The notes below the pieces were generated by a model. It was given only the letters and a program-made list of their open reading frames with translations. It had not been told where the DNA came from and did no database searches. The position numbers and the translations under genes are program-made. This document shows, piece by piece, positions 1-5,723 of a stretch of 9,067 nt of DNA. The DNA comes from JAUVXE01 sp964349355. GTDB lineage: Bacteria; Actinomycetota; Coriobacteriia; Anaerosomatales; SLCP01. The stretch covers positions 1 to 9,067 of the forward strand of contig CAYGFZ010000055.1 in NCBI GenBank assembly GCA_964349355.1, given 5' to 3'. The first letter of the stretch is position 1, and each line of letters begins with the position of its first letter.

Positions 1-273
1 CTGGAGCCCGTGCGCGTGACCGTTCGCGGACAGCGGACGCGGTGGGGGAGCTGTTCGTCGCGCGGGACCGTCTCGCTCAACCGCGACCTCATCTTCCTGC
101 CGCCGCATCTCGTCTCCTACGTGATGCTTCATGAGCTCTGCCACCTCTCGCACCTCGATCACTCCCCGCGCTTCTGGAAGCAGATGAGCGCGCTCTGTCC
201 CGACGCGCTTAAGCTTCGCCATGAGCTTCGCACCGCCCGGGACGACTACGTGCCGGTGTGGGCCGATGTCTGA
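1..273 (+). CDS. YgjP/DUF45-like zinc metallopeptidase, C-terminal part (5' end outside window)
   Basis: The frame is open from base 1, so the gene starts outside the window and about 90 C-terminal residues are visible. Two family signatures are present: RWGSCSSRG at about residues 14-22, counting from base 1, then HELCHLSHLDHSPRFW. The latter holds the HExxH zinc motif and a third His six residues after the motif's last His, followed by the family's Ser-x-x-Phe-Trp. This pattern is typical of the YgjP/WLM (DUF45, SprT-like) metallopeptidases, probably cytoplasmic. The physiological substrate of the family is poorly defined. An internal GTG at base 10 is unlikely to be the true start, since the homologous region begins further upstream. 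The stop at 271-273 overlaps the start of the following membrane-protein gene, which suggests co-transcription. Family assignment is strong; the role is unknown. Confidence 0.85.
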   Translation: MEPVRVTVRGQRTRWGSCSSRGTVSLNRDLIFLPPHLVSYVMLHELCHLSHLDHSPRFWKQMSALCPDALKLRHELRTARDDYVPVWADV

Positions 274-1153
274 GCGTCTGCGAAAGATGCTGGCACGCCT
301 GCCGGGGCCCGTCCGCACTGCGGGGAGGATCGTTCGCCAGACGCTCGACGACTTCCTCGAAGACGGTGGCCCGCGCCTCTCCGCAGCGATCGCTTACTAC
401 CTGCTCATAGCCATGGCGCCGCTGTTGATCCTTGCGGTCGCCGCTGCGAGCGTGCTCTTCGAGCGCGCCGAGGTGCGCGAGTTCATCCTCGCTGCAGGTC
501 AACGCTTCCTCGGCGGGGGGGCTGTCGAGGCGATCGACGAGGTGCTGCTCGGTGTGATGCGCTCGCGCGCGGGTGGTGGGACGACCGCGCTGTCCGTGGC
601 CGTGGCCCTCTTCGGCGCATCTGCCGCATTCTCGCAGCTGCAATCGGCGATCAACATCGCGTGGGGCATCCGGCCGCGGCCCGAGGGCTTCCGGGACTTC
701 CTTCGCCGACGGCTTCTGGCGTTCCTGCTAATACTAGTCATCGGAGTACTGTTGCTGCTCGTCTCTATCTTGTTCGGTGCGGGTTTCTCAGAGGCGCTTA
801 TGGCGATCATGCCTGCCTTCACCGGCATGGCGTGGCTGACCGAGAAGGCGATCTCGACCGCAGGCGCAACGATCCTCTTCGCGATCGTCTTCACGATCCT
901 GCCCGACCGACGGGTCGACTGGCGCGACACTCTTGTGGGTGCGCTGGCCACTGCGGTGCTCTTCAACGCGGGGTCGATCGCTCTCGGTGCCTACCTCTCA
1001 CAGAGCAGCATCGGGTCGATCTACGGCGCGGCCGGCTCCTTCGCCGTGCTGCTCGTCTGGCTCTACTACTCCACGCAGGTCTTTCTTCTCGGAGCGGAGT
1101 TCACGCACGTATGGGCCGAGCACAGGCGTGCGGCGCGGATGGCACGCGCTTAA
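266..1153 (+). CDS. YihY/BrkB family integral membrane protein
   Basis: This is a 295-residue protein with about six hydrophobic segments (roughly residues 41-66, 107-133, 149-172, 194-213, 222-244 and 256-279). It carries the YihY/BrkB hallmarks: an N-terminal GGPRLSAAIAYYLL block that leads into the first helix, and a C-terminal SIYGAAGSFAVLLVWLYYS block followed by LLGAEFT. Members were once called ribonuclease BN or serum-resistance proteins; both functions are doubtful and the molecular role remains unclear. I chose the ATG at 266 rather than an in-frame ATG at 221. It gives the usual short polar N-terminus, and it overlaps the previous stop by 8 nt, consistent with translational coupling. 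Neither start has a strong ribosome-binding site. The basic tail (HRRAARMARA) probably faces the cytoplasm. The gene ends 7 bp before the converging deacetylase gene, with no visible terminator. Confidence 0.9.
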   Translation: MSERLRKMLARLPGPVRTAGRIVRQTLDDFLEDGGPRLSAAIAYYLLIAMAPLLILAVAAASVLFERAEVREFILAAGQRFLGGGAVEAIDEVLLGVMRSRAGGGTTALSVAVALFGASAAFSQLQSAINIAWGIRPRPEGFRDFLRRRLLAFLLILVIGVLLLLVSILFGAGFSEALMAIMPAFTGMAWLTEKAISTAGATILFAIVFTILPDRRVDWRDTLVGALATAVLFNAGSIALGAYLSQSSIGSIYGAAGSFAVLLVWLYYSTQVFLLGAEFTHVWAEHRRAARMARA

Positions 1154-1160
1154 GTGAGTC

Positions 1161-2249
1161 TTACTCGCCTGTGAGGGTTGCGGGTGCAGGTCTGCCCGAG
1201 AGGCTCGCCGAAGCGGCTCTCCACTCTTCCGGCAACTCTTCGGGCAGCGTCACCCCGGCGAGTTCGGCCGCAAGTATCGTCCATGCCCGGGGGACGACCG
1301 AGTAGGTCCCGTAGCCGCCGCCACCCGTGCAGAGCAAGCGCCCGCCCGCGTAGCGGTCAGCCAGTCCGATCACCCGGCGGTACAGGTCCCGCAGGTCGCC
1401 GAGGGTCAGGCCGAGGTGGGTGAGCGGGTCGTCGCGATGTGTGTCGGCCCCGCACTGGGCGACGAGCACGTCGGGAGCGAAGGCCGCGAGTCCCGGCTCG
1501 ACGACGCGGTCGAACGCCTCTGTGTACTCGCCTGCGGCGGCGTGTGGCGGCAGCGGGACGTTGATGGCGGACCCGACGCCCGCACCCCGACCGGTCTCGT
1601 CGGCAAAGCCGGTTCCCGGGAACAGGAACCGCCCCGACTCGTGCAGCGAGATCGTAAGCACGTCGGGCGAGTCGTAGAAGGCGGCCTGGACGCCGTCGCC
1701 GTGGTGGGCGTCGATGTCGAGGTAGGCGATCCGGGTACCCGGCCGGTCGCGCAGTGCGACCGCGATGGCGACCGCGCAGTCGTTGTAGACGCAAAAGCCC
1801 GCGGCACGGTCGCGCTGCGCGTGGTGCAGGCCGCCGGCGGGGGCGAACGCGCGCGCGGGGAGGTCATCGGCGGGCGCATCGAGCACGAGTGCGAGTCCGG
1901 TAGCGGTACCGCCCGCGATCAGTGCGGCAGCCTCGTGGAGACCGGGTGCTGCAGGAGTGTCTCCCGGGCCGATCCCGCGCACGGTGCGCGACCGGAACGC
2001 TTCAGGGTCCGCCGATGCTTCTATGACCGTTTCGATGTAGCCGGCGTCGTGCACGAGCAGCAGGTCGGCGTCGGGCGCGGGTCCTGCGGGTTGGGCGATC
2101 CGGAGGGGGGCGTCACTGTCCTCGCCGCCGATGAGCCCATAGGAGCGCATGAGTTCCACGCTCAGCGTGAACCGCTCGGGCTTGAGCGGATGTGACGGGC
2201 CGAGGTCGTATCCGGCCATCGCGGGGTCGTAGATGAGAGCGGTGCGCAT
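1161..2249 (-). CDS. acuC: AcuC-like histone deacetylase family protein
   Basis: This 362-residue protein is full length for the zinc-dependent class I deacetylase superfamily. Catalytic features are all present: His142-His143 (GGLHHAQ), the GFCVYND block at 151-157, DIDAHHGDG with zinc ligands Asp180 and His182, the third zinc ligand Asp269 in QCGADTHRDDP, and the transition-state Tyr313 in GGGGY. The N-terminal GPSHPLKPER segment is also typical. AcuC proteins remove acyl groups from lysines; the Bacillus one is linked to acetyl-CoA synthetase activation and acetoin or acetate use. No acetyl-CoA synthetase or acetyltransferase gene is visible here, so that substrate is only an analogy. The ATG at 2249-2247 has an AAGGAG box about 5 nt upstream on the minus strand. 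The gene is divergent from leuC and converges on the BrkB-family gene. Family and activity class are confident; the symbol is by family resemblance. Confidence 0.88.
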   Translation of the reverse strand: MRTALIYDPAMAGYDLGPSHPLKPERFTLSVELMRSYGLIGGEDSDAPLRIAQPAGPAPDADLLLVHDAGYIETVIEASADPEAFRSRTVRGIGPGDTPAAPGLHEAAALIAGGTATGLALVLDAPADDLPARAFAPAGGLHHAQRDRAAGFCVYNDCAVAIAVALRDRPGTRIAYLDIDAHHGDGVQAAFYDSPDVLTISLHESGRFLFPGTGFADETGRGAGVGSAINVPLPPHAAAGEYTEAFDRVVEPGLAAFAPDVLVAQCGADTHRDDPLTHLGLTLGDLRDLYRRVIGLADRYAGGRLLCTGGGGYGTYSVVPRAWTILAAELAGVTLPEELPEEWRAASASLSGRPAPATLTGE

Positions 2250-2293
2250 GGTGGACTCCTTGTGGGGGACATCGATCGACTCATGCTCACGGG

Positions 2294-2299
2294 TATAAT
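2294..2299. promoter_or_regulatory. Perfect TATAAT hexamer in the acuC/leuC divergent spacer
   Basis: TATAAT stands out in an otherwise GC-rich 161-bp spacer. Read on the plus strand it has no good -35 hexamer 16-19 bp upstream. On the minus strand the overlapping TATTAT (2300-2295) could serve acuC with a roughly 40-nt leader, again with a poor -35. It probably marks a promoter for one of the two divergent genes, but direction cannot be settled from sequence alone. Confidence 0.35.
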
Positions 2300-2313
2300 A
2301 CTGCGTCGGCCGT

Positions 2314-2343
2314 TTGGCGCAGTACCCGCCACTGTCGTAGAAT
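2314..2343 (+). promoter_or_regulatory. Candidate sigma70-type promoter for leuC-leuD
   Basis: TTGGCG (2314-2319), an 18-bp spacer and TAGAAT (2338-2343) resemble a housekeeping promoter, with 4/6 and 5/6 matches to consensus. The predicted start is near 2350, giving a leader of about 60 nt before the leuC start at 2411. I see no leader peptide, T-box or terminator in that leader. This is a consensus match only. Confidence 0.45.
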
Positions 2344-2404
2344 GCGCTTCTGTCCCCGATCCCGGCCCGCGTCCGCGCAATGGCACGGTGACCGGTAACG
2401 ACCA

Positions 2405-2410
2405 GGGAGG
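2405..2410 (+). promoter_or_regulatory. Shine-Dalgarno abutting the leuC ATG
   Basis: GGGAGG lies directly against the ATG at 2411, with no spacer, where 5-9 nt is usual. An in-frame TAA at 2396-2398 rules out any upstream start. The first in-frame near-cognate codon with good spacing (9 nt) is ATT at 2420. Starting there would give a product beginning FGKTIAEKIF after the initiator Met, closer to the usual short N-terminus of the family. The ATG is kept as the default call. Confidence 0.4.
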
Positions 2411-3679
2411 ATGATCACCATTTTCGGTAAGACGATCGCCGAGAAGATCTTCTCGGCACATTCAGGCACCGACGCTCGTGCTGGCGACATCGTCGTCGCC
2501 GACGTGGACTTCGTGATGGGGCAGGACGGCACATCGCCGCTCGCCATCCGGGCACTCGAGAACATGGGCGTCGACAAGGTCTTCGACCCCGAGAAGGTCG
2601 CGCTCGTCATCGACCACTCCTCGCCGAGCCCCATCGAGGGCGTGAGCGCGCTCCACACCATGATGCGCGAGTTCGGCAAGAAGACCGGCGTGCGCGTCTA
2701 CGACATCGGCGAGGGTGTGTGCCACCAGGTCGTGCCCGAGCACGGACACGTCGTGCCCGGTGATCTCATGGTCGGCTGCGACTCGCACACCTGCACCTAC
2801 GGTGCGATCAACGTTTTCTCGACCGGAGTGGGTTCGACAGACGGCGCTGCCGCGATGGCCTCGGGTAAGCTGTGGTTCAAGGTGCCGGACACCATGAAAG
2901 TCACCTACAGCGGCGCGCTTCAGCCGGGTGTGTTCAGCAAGGACCTCGTACTCTATCTCGCGGGAGAGATCGGCGTGGACGGCGCCACCTACGAGGCGAT
3001 CGAGTTCGAAGGTCCCGTCATCGACGACCTCTCCGTAGATGCGCGCATGACGATCTCGAACATGGCGATCGAGGTCGGCGCCAAGGCGGGTCTGATGAAG
3101 GCCGACGACAAGACGCTCGCCTGGTTCGAGGGTCGCGGGAAGCGCACACCCGCGCCGGTCGACCCGGATACAGACGCGGTCTACGCAAGTGAGCTCACTA
3201 TCGACGCCTCGGCGGTCGGTCCGCAGATCGCCAAGCCGCACGCGGTCGACAACGTCGCGCCGATCGAAGAGGTCGAGGGTACCCCGATCGCCCAGGGCGT
3301 CCTCGGCACCTGCACCAATGGCCGCCTGGAGGACTTTGCGATCGCGGCGGAGATGCTCACCGGGAGGCGCGTCCATCCGGACGTACGTTTCATCGTCGCA
3401 CCCGCCTCCAAGCAGATCTATCTCGATGCGATGGAGGCGGGATACATCCAGACGCTCGTCGAGGCGGGTGCTGCCGTCGTCACGCCCGGCTGCGGACCGT
3501 GCGTCGGCACACACAACGGCGTGCCGAGCGACGGGGAGAATGTCATCTCCACGGCGAACCGCAACTTCAAAGGTCGCATGGGCAACAGTAACGCGTTCAT
3601 CTACCTCGGCAGTCCCGCCACCGTGGTGGCGTCCGTGATCGAGGGCAAGATCACCGATCCGCGGAAGTATTTCGGATAA
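2411..3679 (+). CDS. leuC: 3-isopropylmalate dehydratase / homoaconitase family large subunit
   Basis: This 422-residue protein is the archaeal-type LeuC/HacA length of the aconitase superfamily. It shows the signature VGCDSHTCTYGAIN (121-134) with the downstream STGVGSTD. The three 4Fe-4S cluster cysteines are present at Cys301 (GTCTNGRLEDF) and Cys361/Cys364 (PGCGPCVGTHNG). The late TANRNFKGRMG block (381-391) is also conserved. It should form a cytoplasmic heterodimer with the small subunit encoded 36 bp downstream. The dimer isomerises a 2-hydroxy acid to the 3-hydroxy acid by dehydration and rehydration: 2- to 3-isopropylmalate in leucine synthesis, or a related substrate in sister enzymes. 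Sequence alone does not separate LeuC from homoaconitase-like or other members of this clade. See the unusual ribosome-binding site at the start. No leuA or leuB is visible in the window. Confidence 0.9.
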   Translation: MITIFGKTIAEKIFSAHSGTDARAGDIVVADVDFVMGQDGTSPLAIRALENMGVDKVFDPEKVALVIDHSSPSPIEGVSALHTMMREFGKKTGVRVYDIGEGVCHQVVPEHGHVVPGDLMVGCDSHTCTYGAINVFSTGVGSTDGAAAMASGKLWFKVPDTMKVTYSGALQPGVFSKDLVLYLAGEIGVDGATYEAIEFEGPVIDDLSVDARMTISNMAIEVGAKAGLMKADDKTLAWFEGRGKRTPAPVDPDTDAVYASELTIDASAVGPQIAKPHAVDNVAPIEEVEGTPIAQGVLGTCTNGRLEDFAIAAEMLTGRRVHPDVRFIVAPASKQIYLDAMEAGYIQTLVEAGAAVVTPGCGPCVGTHNGVPSDGENVISTANRNFKGRMGNSNAFIYLGSPATVVASVIEGKITDPRKYFG

Positions 3680-3715
3680 GGGCGGGACAGCAGCCGAGGA
3701 GCAGGGAGAGTACCG

Positions 3716-4219
3716 ATGGCAGAACTCAAGGCGAAAGCCTTCAAGTACGGCGATGACATCAACACCGACTACATCATCAGCGGGAAGTACAAGTTCAAGT
3801 CCGCTGACATGGAGGCTATGGCGGTCCACGCCATGGAGGACCTCGATCCCGCGTACAATGCGAAAGTGAAGCCCAACGGCGGGTTCCTTGTGGCCGGAAA
3901 GAACTTCGGCATGGGCTCCTCGCGTGAACAGGCGCCGCTCGTGCTGATTCATAGCAACACCAAGGCGGTTCTGGCGAAATCCTTCGCTCGCATCTTCTAT
4001 CGCAACGCGATCAATACCGGGCTTCCGGTCATCGAGTGCGATACGGACCTGATCGACGACGGCGATGAACTCATCGTCGATCTGAACTCAGGCGTGGTGC
4101 GTAACATCACCACAGGCGTCGAGATCGAATTTCCACCGCTTCCGCCCGTCATGGCTCAGTTGCTTGCAGACGGCGGTCTGGTGGAACACTTCAAGAAGCA
4201 CGGAGGGTTCAACCTCTAG
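3716..4219 (+). CDS. leuD: 3-isopropylmalate dehydratase / homoaconitase family small subunit
   Basis: This 167-residue protein is the stand-alone swivelling domain of split aconitase-family enzymes. Visible motifs are DDINTDYIISGKY (13-25), GKNFGMGSSREQAP (61-74), which contributes the substrate-binding Ser-Ser-Arg, and ARIFYRNAINTGLP (91-104). It follows the large subunit in an evident operon, with GGGAGAG upstream of the ATG. The loop after Tyr25, which governs substrate choice in this family, reads Lys26-Phe27-Lys28. In the methanogen homoaconitase small subunit the matching positions carry Arg-Thr, and in the paired isopropylmalate enzyme Val-Tyr. A hydrophobic residue at the Arg position fits an isopropylmalate-like substrate better than a tricarboxylate, but the flanking lysines match neither well. 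The substrate therefore remains open. Confidence 0.88.
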   Translation: MAELKAKAFKYGDDINTDYIISGKYKFKSADMEAMAVHAMEDLDPAYNAKVKPNGGFLVAGKNFGMGSSREQAPLVLIHSNTKAVLAKSFARIFYRNAINTGLPVIECDTDLIDDGDELIVDLNSGVVRNITTGVEIEFPPLPPVMAQLLADGGLVEHFKKHGGFNL

Positions 4220-4231
4220 GAGGCACGCTCG

Positions 4232-4903
4232 ATGGTGGCTAAGACCAAAAGCACGAGGCCCGCCGAGATAAGCATTCTCGACGGAGACAAAGATGAGTTG
4301 GCACAGCGGGGCGCTGCGAACAAGAAGTTCCGCAGCGATCTCGTAAAGGCGCTTGCCGACGAGAGTCGCAACAAACGCATCTGTGCTGCGCGAGGCATTC
4401 ACGCCCTCGCTATCCGCGAGCCGGATCTACTCAAGCCGTTCGCCGCTGAGTTGGCCGACGCGCTCGATCGGCCGGAGGCGCAGACGCGCTGGGAGATCCT
4501 CGGCGCGCTGGAGAAGATCGTGGCTGCGGATGCACGTGTGGTCGACAAGTCGATCAAGTCGACGATCGCCGCGCTGCACGACGTCGAGTCCGGCGTGGTG
4601 AGACTCGCCGCATTCAGGCTCCTTGCGGCGTACGGTGCTACGACGCCGACCCGCTCGGAGAAGGTCTGGCCCTATATCGACGAGGCGATCCGCGTCTACC
4701 ACGGCGATCCGGAGTTCCCGGCGATGCTGATCGGTGTCATCCGGCTCGTGAGCGGCTCAGCCTCCGACGAAGTGAAGCTCGCCGCAGCTGAGCGCATGGA
4801 GTTCGACTCCGAGCACGGCAAGGGACTGCTGGCGCGGCGTGCGAAGAAGATCGTCGCGTGCGCTCCGAAGAGGCGGCGCCGGGCGAAGAAGGTCGAGGAG
4901 TAG
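4232..4903 (+). CDS. Unassigned helical-repeat (HEAT-like) protein with basic C-terminal tail
   Basis: I do not recognise a named family for this 223-residue soluble protein. Residues 34-135 are a run of amphipathic helices of about 35-40 residues, with HEAT-like spacing (for example SRNKRICAARGIHALA, TRWEILGALEKIV, ESGVVRLAAFRLLAAYG). No signal peptide, membrane segment or catalytic motif is seen. The last 25 residues are strongly basic (ARRAKK, PKRRRRAKK) before a VEE end, which could bind nucleic acid or another acidic partner. It begins 12 bp after leuD with AGGAGG overlapping the leuD stop codon, 8 nt from the ATG, so it is almost surely translated from the leuCD transcript. Its 3' end faces the toxin gene, 10 bp away. 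A scaffolding or regulatory role is possible, but nothing in the sequence proves it. Confidence 0.75.
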   Translation: MVAKTKSTRPAEISILDGDKDELAQRGAANKKFRSDLVKALADESRNKRICAARGIHALAIREPDLLKPFAAELADALDRPEAQTRWEILGALEKIVAADARVVDKSIKSTIAALHDVESGVVRLAAFRLLAAYGATTPTRSEKVWPYIDEAIRVYHGDPEFPAMLIGVIRLVSGSASDEVKLAAAERMEFDSEHGKGLLARRAKKIVACAPKRRRRAKKVEE

Positions 4904-4913
4904 GAGAGCGGGG

Positions 4914-5312
4914 CTACTCGTTGCCGAAGGGCACGTAGTTGGCGCGGAACTCCTCGGCGAGCCGGCCCTTGGTGACACTGCCTTCGCAAACGCCGATCAC
5001 GAGATCGTATTTCTCGTCCTCGGACAGGCTAAAGGTGTACCCGTGGTCCGCGAGGAAGACCAGCGCGGCGTGCGTGCCTGTCCGCTTGTTTCCATCTACG
5101 AACGGATGGTTCATCACGATGTGGAACAGGTAGGCGGCCGCCATCTCGAAGAGGTCGCTGTGTAGGTACTGTTCGCCAAAGCCTGCCTGCGGCATCGCAA
5201 CAGCCGACTCGAGCATGCCGAGATCTCGCACCCCCGGAGCGCCCCCGTAGCGCATGAGTTGCATCTCGTGGAAGAGCAGGACCTCATCGATGGTGAGGAA
5301 CCGGATATCCAT
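4914..5312 (-). CDS. doc: Doc-type (death-on-curing) Fic-domain toxin
   Basis: This 132-residue protein is the usual Doc length. The active-site loop HPFVDGNKR (69-77) is present, with catalytic His69, Asp73, Asn75 and Arg77. The residue before the Arg is Lys, as in phage P1 Doc, where classical AMP-transferring Fic proteins have Gly. P1 Doc uses this altered site to phosphorylate EF-Tu and stop translation; the same activity is inferred here. The N-terminal block (FLTIDEVLLFHEMQL) and GVRDLGMLESAV segment are typical of the family. ATG at 5312-5310 is preferred because the GGAG at the antitoxin 3' end lies 5 nt upstream; a GTG at 5315 is too close to it. It sits 2 nt after the antitoxin stop, so the two are translationally coupled. 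No autoinhibitory Fic helix is seen, in keeping with control by a separate antitoxin. Confidence 0.9.
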   Translation of the reverse strand: MDIRFLTIDEVLLFHEMQLMRYGGAPGVRDLGMLESAVAMPQAGFGEQYLHSDLFEMAAAYLFHIVMNHPFVDGNKRTGTHAALVFLADHGYTFSLSEDEKYDLVIGVCEGSVTKGRLAEEFRANYVPFGNE

Positions 5313-5314
5313 CA

Positions 5315-5563
5315 CTACTCCGCCAGACGCCGAAAGAGATCGTCGTTCTCGCTCATGACCCGGTCGGAAAGTTCGACGAGCCGTGCGCGCCGGTCGTCGG
5401 AGGCGCCGCTCGGAGTGATCGTGAGCGAGCGTCCGTCGGTCACCACTTCAAGTTCCGTCTCGTCGTCGATCTTGAGCAGCTCGAGAATCGCCTTGTCGAT
5501 CACGAGCGCCCGTGAGTTGCCGTGCCTGACGAGCTTCTTCCTCATCGCGGTCGCACCTCGCAT
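5315..5563 (-). CDS. AbrB/MazE-like antitoxin of the Doc module
   Basis: This is an 82-residue protein. Residues 7-52 (MRKKLVRHGNSRALVIDKAILELL and on to the TITPSG strand) form a SpoVT/AbrB swapped-hairpin DNA-binding domain of the MazE kind. The C-terminal part (about 57-82, DRRARLVELSDRVMSENDD and the final LFRRLAE) is a charged helix likely to wrap the toxin. It should neutralise the Doc toxin and repress its own promoter. The ATG at 5563-5561 is chosen because GGAGGT at 5576-5571 sits 7 nt upstream. A second in-frame ATG at 5545 would remove only six residues, and a start at 5629 would overlap the operator-like repeats. The repeats at 5597-5629 lie just upstream. P1 Doc is paired with Phd, which is a different fold; AbrB-like partners for Doc toxins are also known. 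Confidence 0.85.
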   Translation of the reverse strand: MRGATAMRKKLVRHGNSRALVIDKAILELLKIDDETELEVVTDGRSLTITPSGASDDRRARLVELSDRVMSENDDLFRRLAE

Positions 5564-5596
5564 CCGCCTCACCTCCACCACGGATGGTAGAGGAAT

Positions 5597-5629
5597 GTAC
5601 TTACCAAGAGCATACCATTGTCTTACCAA
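5597..5629 (-). repeat. Three tandem 11-bp repeats, probable autoregulatory operator
   Basis: On the minus strand, 5629-5597 splits into three head-to-tail 11-mers: TTGGTAAGACA, ATGGTATGCTC and TTGGTAAGTAC. All share TGGTA-x-G in exact register, and the first and third share eight bases (TTGGTAAG) at 22-bp distance. A spacing of 11 bp puts each copy on nearly the same face of the helix, as expected for cooperative repressor binding. They lie 34 bp upstream of the antitoxin start. An inverted ATGGTA copy occurs on the plus strand at 5584-5589. Binding by the AbrB-like antitoxin is inference from position. Confidence 0.6.
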
Positions 5630-5673
5630 TCCGAGTGGGACACTCCCCGTCGCCGAATGCCGCCCTCATCGCG

Positions 5674-5679
5674 TACAAT
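5674..5679 (+). promoter_or_regulatory. Candidate -10 element for the isocitrate dehydrogenase gene
   Basis: TACAAT matches five of six bases of the -10 consensus and lies 45 bp before the icd ATG. No convincing -35 hexamer is present 16-19 bp upstream, so an activator or another sigma factor could be involved. The toxin-antitoxin promoter diverges from the same spacer, about 45-75 bp to the left. This is a weak call based on one hexamer. Confidence 0.3.
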
Positions 5680-5723
5680 CGCAAGACACCCGTACTCGGA
5701 CCTGATGGAGGTACCACGACCGT

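Noticed and set aside
221..265. N-terminal extension of the BrkB-family protein from an ATG at 221
   Set aside because: The extra 15 residues lie wholly within the upstream metallopeptidase gene, are unlike the family N-terminus, and have no better ribosome-binding site than the ATG at 266.
1154..1160. Bidirectional terminator between the BrkB-family gene and acuC
   Set aside because: Only a 4-bp inverted repeat around GAGTCTTACTC is present, too weak for a terminator and without a T-run.
1416..2195. 259-codon plus-strand frame within acuC
   Set aside because: Opposite strand of a gene with all catalytic motifs intact; no independent evidence for coding.
2462..3952. 496-codon open frame on the minus strand across leuC and leuD
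   Set aside because: It lies antisense to two clearly conserved genes, has no recognisable domain, and is His/Asp/Arg-rich in the way antisense frames of GC-rich genes are.
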